A DNA stretch of 64,000 nucleotides, from the NCBI RefSeq assembly GCF_014652815.1, contig NZ_BMZN01000005.1, forward strand, positions 2,499 through 66,498. The letters run 5' to 3'. Shown here one piece after another: positions 56,419 through 64,000 of the stretch. The notes under the pieces were generated by a model, which saw only the letters and a list, made by a program, of their open reading frames with translations, was not told the origin of the DNA and did no database searches. The translations under genes and the position numbers were made by a program. Within the stretch, counting starts at the first letter, position 1. The number at the start of each line of letters is the position of its first letter. Origin of the DNA: Alcaligenes pakistanensis (GTDB taxonomy: Bacteria; Pseudomonadota; Gammaproteobacteria; Burkholderiales; Burkholderiaceae_B).

Positions 56419-57336
56419 TTAAGGTGTCGCCCGCCACTGCACCAACTGCTCCAGCGTCATGGTGTTGCCACCACAGACAATAACTAGAATGTTTTGGTAG
56501 GGAGCTAATGCTTCGTGATCCAGGTAAAGGGTCGATAAGGCAGCGCCACAAGCGGGCTCCACCAGCACGCGATGGTCAGTCAAAAAACGCAGACAAGCGC
56601 TGACCGCCTGGGCGTCGCTTACCTGCACGCAAGTGGTGGGGTGAGACTGGCTGATCGTATACGCTTGATCGCAGACTCGTGGCGCGGCTAAAGAGGTCGC
56701 CACGCCACTGACCTCGTCCAGGGTAATGTGCTGACGTTGTCGTACCGATTCGCCTAAGGAGGCCGTCCCTTGGGTCTCGACCGCAATAATATGGGTCTGG
56801 TTCCAGGCGTGTTGTTGTAGACCCTGCGCCACACCGCTTAACAGTCCCCCGCCACCGACGGCCAACAACACTGCGTCCGGCTGTATGCCCAACTGAGCGA
56901 CCTCGCTAATCATGCTGGCGTGGCCTTCCCACAGCAACGGGTCGTCAAAGGGATGGATTAAAGCATCATCTTCTTGCACCAGGGTGAGGGCGTATTCGTG
57001 GGCTTCCTGCCAGTTGTTGCCAATGACATGCAACTCGGCTTTTTCTCGTTGAATCAAGCGTCTGGCATGTTCGCTGGTGCTCTCGGGTACGACAACCAAA
57101 GTGGGAATATTTAAGCGACGACCAGCATAGGCCACAGCAATGCCGGCGTTACCGCCCGAAGAAATGATGAAGCGTTTTTTGCCCTGATGGGCGTGGTGCT
57201 GGCATAAGTGACCAATCCCTCGAATTTTGAATGATCCGCTCGGTTGCAGCGCATCCATTTTCAACCATATTTTCTTACCCAGTTGATCGCTTAAGGCGTG
57301 TGAGTAAATAAGTGGTGTCTCAAGATGAAGAATCAT
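56419..57336 (-). CDS. PLP-dependent L-serine/threonine dehydratase-like enzyme
   Basis: A 305-residue fold-type II enzyme. LKMDALQPSGSFKIRGIGHL carries the PLP Lys, SSGGNAGIAVAYAGRRL binds the phosphate, and LAVGGGGLLSGVAQGL is the glycine loop. This matches serine dehydratase and threonine deaminase catalytic domains (about 320 residues, no ACT domain). It converts Ser/Thr to 2-oxo acids and ammonia by family inference. It is the only minus-strand gene among rightward neighbours. Confidence 0.87.
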   Translation of the reverse strand: MILHLETPLIYSHALSDQLGKKIWLKMDALQPSGSFKIRGIGHLCQHHAHQGKKRFIISSGGNAGIAVAYAGRRLNIPTLVVVPESTSEHARRLIQREKAELHVIGNNWQEAHEYALTLVQEDDALIHPFDDPLLWEGHASMISEVAQLGIQPDAVLLAVGGGGLLSGVAQGLQQHAWNQTHIIAVETQGTASLGESVRQRQHITLDEVSGVATSLAAPRVCDQAYTISQSHPTTCVQVSDAQAVSACLRFLTDHRVLVEPACGAALSTLYLDHEALAPYQNILVIVCGGNTMTLEQLVQWRATP

Positions 57337-57899
57337 TTCTTATTGTTCCAGATTTTAGAGTGATCTGAGGGGGCGCATTGGGCGATCCAGGCCCGGTTCA
57401 TTCCATTTTATAGGTCTGAAACACAAGTGGCTAAAGATCAGGGCTAGTGTTTTTGGCTGCCAGAGCAAGTGGACGGTAAAACGGTTGGAAAAGGATGCTT
57501 ATATCGCCATGGCCTGCATTTTGTAACGAACCTTGCGCCTGCCGTTAAGTCCTCTAATCAGCGTTTAATGTGAGGCAACTTACTACTTATCTTCCTGTCT
57601 GCACCTTCTTACAATTTCGCTTCGCCAGAGCCACAGTGTTCAAGCTAAATCAAGGGCTTATCTGCTAAAATTCCAAGAAATTCGCCCGACTCAAGACCCT
57701 TTCCGACTAGGAATGAAGACTGTGTCTTAAGCGTTTAATTTTATGTGCATGATAAGCACAAAAACTCATTCCAATCACTCGGGCCATAAAGCAGTGTTGT
57801 TTTTTGCTTTGCCTGAACGGAATAAAAACAATAATAACCAGAACTTATTTCTAGAAAAGACGCTGTTGTAGCGGCTCTTAAAGGAATAAAGATTTTGTT
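57337..57899. other. 563-bp intergenic region, no clear features
   Basis: Between divergent genes (dehydratase minus, winged-helix regulator plus). It is AT-rich near 57740-57890 and probably holds promoters for both. The only open frame of note (57741-57965, minus) overlaps the start of the regulator and shows no family pattern. I see no terminator, repeat or RNA signature. Confidence 0.5.
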
Positions 57900-58253
57900 A
57901 TGAAAACTGCCACCAGACCTGCTGATATTTATATGCGTTTTTTGCAGCTCGCCGATACGCTGCATACCCTGCCTTGCTTGCCGTGCCTGGACCCTCTTGA
58001 AGAGCGTATCTTGGTGTTGGTGGCCAAGGCGTCTAAAGACTGTTTGCGTTTGTCGGTACGCGATGTCATGGCCGTAGAACGGCTAGGATCGCCCGCGACC
58101 ATTCACACCCGGCTTAAATCTATGCGCGAAAAGGGCTGGATTGTCTTGAGCGACACAGAAGACACCCGTCGCAAACAGGTTGATCTCAGTCAGGCCGCCC
58201 TGCTGCATTTTGATCGTCTTTCGGCCTGTCTTTTAGAAGCGGCTAATGTGTGA
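57900..58253 (+). CDS. Small MarR-like winged-helix regulator
   Basis: A 117-residue protein. LDPLEERILVLVAKASKDC and LSVRDVMAVERLGSPATIHTRLKSMREKGWIVLSDTEDTRRKQV form a helix-turn-helix plus wing of MarR type, with no separate ligand domain. It is shorter than usual MarR proteins. Its targets are unknown; the PhzF-like gene downstream is a neighbour 270 bp away. Confidence 0.75.
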   Translation: MKTATRPADIYMRFLQLADTLHTLPCLPCLDPLEERILVLVAKASKDCLRLSVRDVMAVERLGSPATIHTRLKSMREKGWIVLSDTEDTRRKQVDLSQAALLHFDRLSACLLEAANV

Positions 58254-58523
58254 TTGCCCTCAGGGCCGAGGGTGCATGGTGAGCATTTTCTGAGCCGTAA
58301 AAAATAAGCCTCGTCTTTCGGATTAATAAGCTGAGCATGCTTAGGCCAGCTGCTGGATCAGAAAAAGCGATAAGCCAAAACATGGCCAGCGTCGGGCGCT
58401 TAAAAAAGAGTGAGAGGATCGAGGGCATTAAAAGAGTGCCTAAATTACAGCGGTTTATCTGCCTTCAATGAGTCTATTTTTCTATACTGAGGACTCATGT
58501 TCAATCCCTTGCCTGGAGGCAGA

Positions 58524-59312
58524 ATGCGATTACCTATTTATCAGGTTGATGCCTTTACCGATACCTTGTTTGCAGGTAATCCTGCCGCTGTGGTGTTGCT
58601 GTCCGTGTTTCCTGACGATGCCCTGCTGCAGTCCATTGCACAGGAAAACAATCTGGCTGAAACGGCTTTCCTGGTCCCTCACGGCGAGGATTTTCGCCTG
58701 CGCTGGTTTACGCCCACAGTAGAAGTGCCCTTGTGCGGTCATGCGACTTTAGCCAGTGCGGCAGTGGTGCTTCAGCATCTACGTCCGCAGGACAGCCAGG
58801 TTGTGTTTCATACCTTAAGTGGCGCCTTGACGGTGCGACGTGATGGGCTGGGCTATGTGATGGATTTCCCTGCTCGTCCTGTCACGCGTGTGGAGGATAG
58901 CCCACTGCTGGAACAAGCCTTGGGAAGCAAGATTACGCAATTGTGGCGTAATGATTTCACCCATTTGGTTGTTTTCGAGTCCGAAGAACAGGTGCGTCAG
59001 CTACAGGTTGATTTCGCCGCTATGCTGGCCAGTGGTTGCGACGGGTGTATTGTTACCGCGCGGGGTACGGGACAATTTGATATCGTCAGCCGTTTTTTTG
59101 CGCCCGGACACGGTATTGAAGAAGATCCGGTGACGGGTTCGGCCCACTGTGCTTTGCTGCCTTACTGGGCACCTATTCTGGGCAAGAATCATTTGTTGGC
59201 CTATCAGGCTTCCGCCCGTGGTGGTGTGCTTGATTGCACCTTAAGTGGCGAGCGAGTCTTCTTGAAAGGCCAGGCCGTCATGTATTTGGAAGGCCATATC
59301 ACGGTAGCCTAA
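58524..59312 (+). CDS. PhzF-family isomerase-like protein
   Basis: A 262-residue protein. The start at 58524 has GGAGG 4 nt upstream. The motifs are the PhzF-like YQVDAFTDTLFAGNPAAVVLL, the ENNLAETAFL stretch with its catalytic Glu, LRWFTPTVEVPLCGHATLAS, and the C-terminal GIEEDPVTGSAHCALLPYW. PhzF proteins share the diaminopimelate epimerase fold. No phenazine genes are nearby, so the physiological substrate is unknown. Confidence 0.87.
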   Translation: MRLPIYQVDAFTDTLFAGNPAAVVLLSVFPDDALLQSIAQENNLAETAFLVPHGEDFRLRWFTPTVEVPLCGHATLASAAVVLQHLRPQDSQVVFHTLSGALTVRRDGLGYVMDFPARPVTRVEDSPLLEQALGSKITQLWRNDFTHLVVFESEEQVRQLQVDFAAMLASGCDGCIVTARGTGQFDIVSRFFAPGHGIEEDPVTGSAHCALLPYWAPILGKNHLLAYQASARGGVLDCTLSGERVFLKGQAVMYLEGHITVA

Positions 59313-59473
59313 GAGCACTGGGTATGTTGTGGGCAGGTGTAGCTAGTTGCTGCGCCTGTCTGGTCTCTGGACATTCCTTTGCCGTCCCTTTGTAACAGTG
59401 TTTCAATCAACAAGATGAGCCCTGTTTTCTTCCGGCTTTTTTGTCGTGACTTTTAAATGATTTTCAGGCTCTT

Positions 59474-60499
59474 ATGATCCCTGTCGCCCCGTTTTCTTTG
59501 ATTTTCTTATTGCTTATTACGCTGGGGCCGCTTGCGCTGATTATCTTGCTGGTCTGGGTGGTTTTGCTTTTTGTACAGCCTCGACGCCGTACAAACTTTA
59601 AGAAAAATCCTTGGCCGCGAATACTGTGTTTAGTGCCTTTGCTGCTTTTGGCGGTTTACTACAGCATTTTTCAATGGGACGCCTATCAGTACGGCAAAAG
59701 CCGGCAGGAAGAACTAGCTAGTCGTCAGCATATTTTAAAAGAGCCAGGCCGTTTTGCCGGAGTCGAAATGCCGGTGGGTACCGAATTGGAATTGAAAGTT
59801 TGGGGTGATCCGGATAGCGTATCTTGGGCCCGTTTTCCGCAGGCTGTAATGGTGGGCGATGCCCCCGTGATGTCCTTCCAGCGCCCTCGCCCGGATCTGG
59901 CTGATTCCAATTGGCAGCTACAGCTGGCCGCGGATACAGAATTAGAAGGTTGGCAATGTGATGGCCGTCAAACACTTGAAATGCAACAGGATTTCTCGGT
60001 AGAGAGTGGTTTTACGTTTGTTAGCTGCTTTTTGGCCAAGGGCAATCAAATTTCTGCCTGGAGTCCGTATGCAGCAGCTTCCAATAGGAGTGCAGCCAAG
60101 GATTTTGTGCTGGATTTGCCTGCTGGTACCTTGATTCAAGCTCGGCCTGAGGGCACGCTCTATACCAATGGAGAGCGTGATCAGGATCGCTGGATAGTTC
60201 GTATAGAAGCCGATGGTTTGCAGGTTCGTGCCTGGGGCTTACCGTTGGAGCGTGCTTATTTCTCAGTCGATAAAAATAAAGAACTGCTTTATTTGTCGAG
60301 GGCCCAGTTAGCCCAGGAAATCCAATTAGGTGGTTTCAACTATTTGGTAGGGACAGAACTGTCCACACCCAATTATCGTCTTTTCCCGCAGTGGCCTTTG
60401 TTATTGAGAATGCAATTACCGGCGGGCGAGAATCAGGATCAAGTGACAGCACGCTTCCATGATCTGCTAAACGGTCAGGTTTTGGACGCTTTTCACTAG
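59474..60499 (+). CDS. Membrane-anchored protein of unknown function
   Basis: A 341-residue protein I do not recognise. Two hydrophobic helices (about 7-34 and 48-64) precede a 270-residue soluble domain rich in Trp, Asp and Gln with likely beta structure (VEMPVGTELELKVWGDPDSV, LELKVWG-type strands). The soluble part should lie on the same side as the N-terminus if both helices span. It stands alone with 161 and 280 bp gaps on either side. Confidence 0.65.
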   Translation: MIPVAPFSLIFLLLITLGPLALIILLVWVVLLFVQPRRRTNFKKNPWPRILCLVPLLLLAVYYSIFQWDAYQYGKSRQEELASRQHILKEPGRFAGVEMPVGTELELKVWGDPDSVSWARFPQAVMVGDAPVMSFQRPRPDLADSNWQLQLAADTELEGWQCDGRQTLEMQQDFSVESGFTFVSCFLAKGNQISAWSPYAAASNRSAAKDFVLDLPAGTLIQARPEGTLYTNGERDQDRWIVRIEADGLQVRAWGLPLERAYFSVDKNKELLYLSRAQLAQEIQLGGFNYLVGTELSTPNYRLFPQWPLLLRMQLPAGENQDQVTARFHDLLNGQVLDAFH

Positions 60500-60779
60500 T
60501 TAACGGCCTGCTCCTGGCTTTTTTTACCTGTAATCTGCAATTTTTTTGTGGTGAGTGTAATTAAATAAGGCGAATTTGTTTTGATTGGCTCAATTTGAGT
60601 TAATGTAAGCATTTGAAGCGATTGTATAAAATAAAAACGCATCGTTTTCAAAAGCAGACAGCTAGAGAGTGCTTGCTACTGATTTTGTTTTCTAAGGTTT
60701 TGGCATCGGGCGGAAGGGGCTCTCCGTCGTACTGAAACCGTCCTATTGCTGGCTTAACTGAACAAGGTTAGATGCCGCT

Positions 60780-61532
60780 ATGACTACCTATCAAGGGGAG
60801 CTGCCGGAACATACGCAGGCTCATGCGCAGGCCGCATATTGGTTTACTCGCTTGAACTCCGGCGAGGCCACGGCCGCCGAATTGCGGGAGTTCGAGGATT
60901 GGCGTCGTGACAATCCTGAGAATGAACGTTCATATCGATACATTTGTTATTTTTGTGACGCTAGCCTGGATGCTCCCGAGCATGAAATACGCCGTTTATT
61001 GGCCGACTCGGATGAAAAAACCGTTTTACTGAAGCCTTATCACCGTGGCTTGCTGGCTGGTTTGCTGGTACTTGCTCTTGGTCTTACTGTATTTTTCTCT
61101 TGGCCTGAACGGGTACTGCGACAAGATCACCTGGTCTCTGGCACACAGATGCTGGAGCAACGCTTCCCGGATGGCTCTGTACTGCAGTTAAGCCCTGACT
61201 CGGAAATTGACGTGCGTGAATACGATGACAGATTGAATGTGCAGTTGTTACGTGGCCAGGTGTTGTTGCTCTTGTCTGACCCAACCCAGAAGAACGTAAC
61301 GGTTTTCACCAGCTTTGCTCAGGCACGCAGTAATAAAGGGCAGTTCACCGCTTTTCTGGACAGCAACCAAATGAAGTTTGTCGTGGATACCGGCTCCGTT
61401 GAAGTATCCAGCGGTACTTGGTGGCGCAGGCAGACTCGAGTATTGATCCCAGGTCAGCATATTGATGTGGATCGATGGTCTGGAATGAAACGGGTCCAAC
61501 CCGCCCCCGTTTCTCCTAATGAGGCCGACTGA
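60780..61532 (+). CDS. FecR-like anti-sigma-type membrane protein (orphan)
   Basis: A 250-residue protein. The N-terminal DUF4880-like part (AAYWFTRLNSGEATAAELREFEDWRRDN) is followed by one membrane helix (about 89-108, LLAGLLVLALGLTVFFSW). A periplasmic FecR domain follows (RFPDGSVLQLSPDSEIDVREY, VQLLRGQVLL). FecR proteins relay signals from TonB-dependent receptors to ECF sigma factors, but neither partner is adjacent, so it may act elsewhere or differently. The ribosome binding site is poor (AGATGC upstream). Confidence 0.83.
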   Translation: MTTYQGELPEHTQAHAQAAYWFTRLNSGEATAAELREFEDWRRDNPENERSYRYICYFCDASLDAPEHEIRRLLADSDEKTVLLKPYHRGLLAGLLVLALGLTVFFSWPERVLRQDHLVSGTQMLEQRFPDGSVLQLSPDSEIDVREYDDRLNVQLLRGQVLLLLSDPTQKNVTVFTSFAQARSNKGQFTAFLDSNQMKFVVDTGSVEVSSGTWWRRQTRVLIPGQHIDVDRWSGMKRVQPAPVSPNEAD

Positions 61533-61543
61533 CAGTCGGCCTC
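61521..61543. terminator. Stem-loop spanning the fecR-like stop codon
   Basis: GAGGCCGACT and AGTCGGCCTC form a perfect 10-bp stem with loop GAC. The TGA stop codon lies at the stem-loop junction. Only scattered T follow, so it may be a weak terminator or an RNA-stability element. Confidence 0.65.
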
Positions 61544-61710
61544 TTACATTTTGGGCGCTTAGAACGTCCAGTTCAGGAACAATCTACCGTTTATCTCGGC
61601 GTGGCTATCGCCTAGTAAACGAAATCCCATTCTTATTAATTCAAGGTGGTAAAGACCTGCCTGGTTTCAGCCGTAACCACGGTGGGATGACTTGTTCAAG
61701 AGGGAAAATT

Positions 61711-62208
61711 ATGACCATAGAGATCAATGGGCAGGGTTTAGTTCATAGTCAAAACTTGCCCATAGCCGAGCCTTTACACGCTGCCATCACTCCCCCTGTG
61801 TTGCCTGAGCAGGAAGCGGGGGGCAACATAGACTCATCAGGGCGCATCAAGGTGAGCTTGTCGGCTCTAGGAAAAGAGTTGTCATTGACTAGTCAGCAGG
61901 CTAGTAAAAATGAGCGTGATAAGGACATTGATGACAGCTCCTTGCCTGATGGCATTAAAGACATACTTAAGCGCATCCGCGACCTGAAAGAGCAGATTCA
62001 GCAGAAATTGATGGAGCTGCAGCGAGTACAGGCCAGTGATAAGGGCAGTGAAGCCGAAAAAGCGCAGGAACTGGAGCGTGTTCAAAGCGAGCTGACCAGC
62101 CTGAACGGCGCCCTGTCCAGCGCGTATGCCATGCTGAACAAGATCATGGACGACATCGAACTGGATGGTGATGCCCGTATGGATGTCGCGAATTTGTTGA
62201 TGAAGTAA
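61711..62208 (+). CDS. Coiled-coil protein of unknown function
   Basis: A 165-residue acidic protein. The ATG at 61711 is chosen because GAGGG lies about 8 nt upstream, and the longer reading from 61519 has unrelated composition. The C-terminal two-thirds (IKDILKRIRDLKEQIQQKLM, then QELERVQSELTSLNGALSSA) is a strong heptad coiled coil. No signal peptide is present. I do not recognise a family. Confidence 0.65.
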   Translation: MTIEINGQGLVHSQNLPIAEPLHAAITPPVLPEQEAGGNIDSSGRIKVSLSALGKELSLTSQQASKNERDKDIDDSSLPDGIKDILKRIRDLKEQIQQKLMELQRVQASDKGSEAEKAQELERVQSELTSLNGALSSAYAMLNKIMDDIELDGDARMDVANLLMK

Positions 62209-62278
62209 AAGCTGTTCGGCTGGTTTGGTGTGTTGGGGCGCAGAGGGTTTATTCCGGCGTTATACGCCTGGTTAAGCC

Positions 62279-62671
62279 TTAGGGCTGAGTAGTCACCGTT
62301 AAGGCCTGGGTAATCTTGTGGTTGAGCTGGTGGAGCGACATCAGATCCGCGCTGACTTGTGCTTTGCTGAGGATGATGTAGGCCGTCGAGGGGTTCAGGC
62401 CAATGCAATACACCACCAGCGAGCCGCCCCCAAGGGGTGCTGCGCCCATATATACCGCTAATTGATTGTTGCTGGCGTCAGTCTCATTACGTTGCTGATA
62501 CCCCTCCCCGGCGGCCGTTTGCTTGACCGTATCCAGGCACTGGGACACGTTTAAACGGGAGATGGAACGCTGCTCGGCTTCCAACTCAATCGGCCCTAGA
62601 TCCTGGGCCTTTACTGCCCAGGCCGGGTGGATCAAGCTGGCCATCAAAACCCACTTGCTTAGTGTGCGCAT
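62279..62671 (-). CDS. Small exported protein of unknown function
   Basis: A 130-residue protein with an N-terminal signal (MRTLSKWVLMASLIHPAWA, cut before VKAQ). The mature domain has two Cys (NVSQCLDTVKQ, LVVYCIGLNP), so one periplasmic disulfide is possible. A DUF6180-like family is possible but unverified. It stands alone on the minus strand. Confidence 0.65.
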   Translation of the reverse strand: MRTLSKWVLMASLIHPAWAVKAQDLGPIELEAEQRSISRLNVSQCLDTVKQTAAGEGYQQRNETDASNNQLAVYMGAAPLGGGSLVVYCIGLNPSTAYIILSKAQVSADLMSLHQLNHKITQALTVTTQP

Positions 62672-62788
62672 GACGCCCTCCCGCAGGAGACGATGGAAAG
62701 CTCAGCATAGTCCTGATCCCGGAAGCCGGGCTTTGATAGGACTTAATTCAGGGCTAAGTTTCGGGTTTTTACTGAGGTGGGGGCGATG

Positions 62789-63052
62789 TCACTGGCAGCA
62801 GTCATCTGATTGAATAATTTTTGAACCTGATTGCTTTGAGCTCGGAAGCTTTCCAGTTTGCTTAAGCAATTTCTTTTCTTCGGTTTTAACGCGGCGCTCC
62901 AGCTTTTGGATATCTTCCTCAGCGGGAAGTTGTTCGGGCTGGATACCGCGTTGACCGACCATATCGCGTACGCTGCGGTTATTCTGCTCGTGTTCGCGGG
63001 GGATTGGGGTTTCGGCATGCAATTGCTCCTGCATGACGTTGTGGTTGGTCAT
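62789..63052 (-). pseudogene. Probable 3' remnant of a DinD-like gene
   Basis: The 87-codon frame reads MTNHNVMQEQLHAETPIPRE, NNRSVRDMVGQRGIQPEQLP and AEEDIQKLERRVKTEEKKLL, which I recognise as resembling the C-terminal end of DNA-damage-inducible protein D (normally about 270-290 residues). The likeness continues upstream of the ATG (NLATE) up to an in-frame TAG, and the N-terminal domain is absent. It is best seen as a decaying fragment, though a short functional protein cannot be excluded. Confidence 0.5.
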
Positions 63053-63161
63053 TTCGGTAGCAAGATTCTATAGCCCGATCAATAACGATTTTGACGTTCT
63101 CTCAGCGAACGTATCCCAAGGCCAAGCGGCAAGGCGCTGAGGGGCGCCTCGGTGTTCTGTA

Positions 63162-64000
63162 TCACTTCCCAATACAAAAACTGGAAAAGATCTCTCCCAG
63201 CAAATCATCGCTGCTGAATTCGCCGGTAATCGAGCATAAATCCAGATGAGCCAGGCGTAGCTCTTCTGCAAACAGATCCAGCACCTGATCGCTGTGTGTG
63301 GCGTGCTCTGCGGCCATACCCAGGTGATACTCCGCCCTTTCCAAAGCCCGCAGATGACGTTCTCGCGCCAGCCAGGGGGATTCACTGCCGGGGTTCCAGC
63401 CCGCGATATCCAGCAAAGTACGGCGCAGCGTATCCAGCCCTATGTCTTTACGAGCAGAAATGGGTAGTACGGTTGCCCCACTTTCCTGTGCGGGCAACGC
63501 AGCCTGTTGCTCAGGTGCTAGCAAGTCTATCTTGTTATAGACACGTAGAACGGGCACATGTGATGGCAGGCGGCTGGTAATGGCGCTGTCCAACTCGTCT
63601 TGCGGGTTGCGGGCATCCAGCAGGTGCACGATCACGTTGGCTTTGGCAATTTCGTCCCAGGTGCGGGCGATGCCAATACGCTCGACTGTGTCTTCTGTGT
63701 CTCGCAAACCCGCTGTGTCCACGATATGTAGCGGGATGCCGTCGATATGGATCAGTTGCATGACGCGGTCGCGGGTGGTGCCTGCGATGTCAGTCACGAT
63801 AGCTACGTCTTCACCGGCCAACGCGTTGAGTAGGCTGGATTTGCCCACGTTGGGTTGGCCTGCCAGGACGACGTGCAGGCCTTCGCGCAAGATTGCCCCT
63901 TGGCGCGAGTGTTGCAGGATTCGTTCCAACTCGTCCTGTATGCCTTGCAGCGTCGCCGCAGCTTGGTATTTTTCCAGGAAGTCGATTTCTTCTTCGGGAA
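63162..64000 (-). CDS. mnmE: tRNA modification GTPase MnmE, C-terminal part (5' end outside the window)
   Basis: The frame is open from base 64000 to a stop at 63162, about 279 residues. The G domain shows [16 protein letters not shown] (P-loop), DIAGTTRD (K-loop/switch) and [10 protein letters not shown], then NKIDLL. The protein ends FCIGK, the MnmE C-terminal signature whose Cys helps form the modification. It works with MnmG encoded at the other end of the origin region. Confidence 0.97.
   Translation of the reverse strand, partial: PEEEIDFLEKYQAAATLQGIQDELERILQHSRQGAILREGLHVVLAGQPNVGKSSLLNALAGEDVAIVTDIAGTTRDRVMQLIHIDGIPLHIVDTAGLRDTEDTVERIGIARTWDEIAKANVIVHLLDARNPQDELDSAITSRLPSHVPVLRVYNKIDLLAPEQQAALPAQESGATVLPISARKDIGLDTLRRTLLDIAGWNPGSESPWLARERHLRALERAEYHLGMAAEHATHSDQVLDLFAEELRLAHLDLCSITGEFSSDDLLGEIFSSFCIGK

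Noticed and set aside
58243-58428. 61-codon minus-strand frame after the winged-helix regulator
   Set aside because: It overlaps the end of the regulator gene, lacks a ribosome binding site and matches nothing known.

Overview
The window reads as chromosome from a Gram-negative betaproteobacterium of the Alcaligenaceae type (Alcaligenes or a close relative). The evidence is the gene content (mnmG-rsmG-parA-parB block, tRNA-Tyr/Gly/Thr-tuf, S10 ribosomal genes, FadIJ-type beta-oxidation, LapA-type adhesin exporter) together with a moderately GC-rich composition. No database search was run, so the genus is an inference. I saw no prophage, insertion sequence or CRISPR array.

Layout. 1-7.6 kb (minus strand): the start of a giant LapA-type surface adhesin with 312-bp repeats, preceded by a LuxR-type regulator and a complete type I secretion machine (TolC-like outer membrane protein, small conserved protein, ABC exporter, HlyD adaptor). 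8.5-10.7 kb: an aldehyde dehydrogenase and a TetR regulator, then a 77-bp tandem repeat. 11.0-20.9 kb (plus): a fatty-acid uptake and beta-oxidation cluster (fadE, fadI, fadJ, fadL, a hot-dog-fold protein, a chalcone-isomerase-fold protein, fadD). 21.0-26.0 kb (plus): cysJ-cysI-cysG for sulfite reduction. 26.4-30.9 kb (minus): a five-gene operon with a NitT/TauT-type ABC importer, an acyl-CoA-dehydrogenase-like flavoenzyme and an AhpD-like protein, with an AraC regulator divergent from it. 32.2-36.9 kb (minus): rplC to rpsQ. 37.2-39.9 kb (minus): a glycine betaine/choline-type ABC importer sitting between rplC and rpsJ. 40.2-42.2 kb (minus): rpsJ, tuf, tRNA-Thr, tRNA-Gly, tRNA-Tyr. 42.6-47.0 kb (minus): parB, parA, rsmG, mnmG.

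47-52.7 kb is best explained as the replication origin region: seven perfect 9-mer DnaA boxes, two AT-rich tracts and nearby parS sites. Genes point mostly leftward on its left and rightward on its right. The DnaA boxes flank an AT-rich metallophosphoesterase gene. 52.7-62.2 kb (mostly plus) carries a globin-coupled diguanylate cyclase, psd, a DUF4105 membrane protein, a PLP-dependent dehydratase (minus), a small winged-helix regulator, a PhzF-like enzyme, an orphan FecR-like protein and several unknowns. The window ends in a likely DinD remnant and the 3' part of mnmE (minus).

The most notable signals are: (i) a textbook intrinsic terminator hairpin only 15 nt upstream of the giant adhesin start codon; (ii) a tuf locus that is tufB-like on its upstream side (tRNAs) and tufA-like on its downstream side (rpsJ), with the genes normally lying between two tuf copies absent; (iii) an S10 operon split by an osmolyte transporter, with a new promoter and hairpin leader before rplC; (iv) the oriC/parS architecture; and (v) an uncharacterised importer plus flavoenzyme operon.
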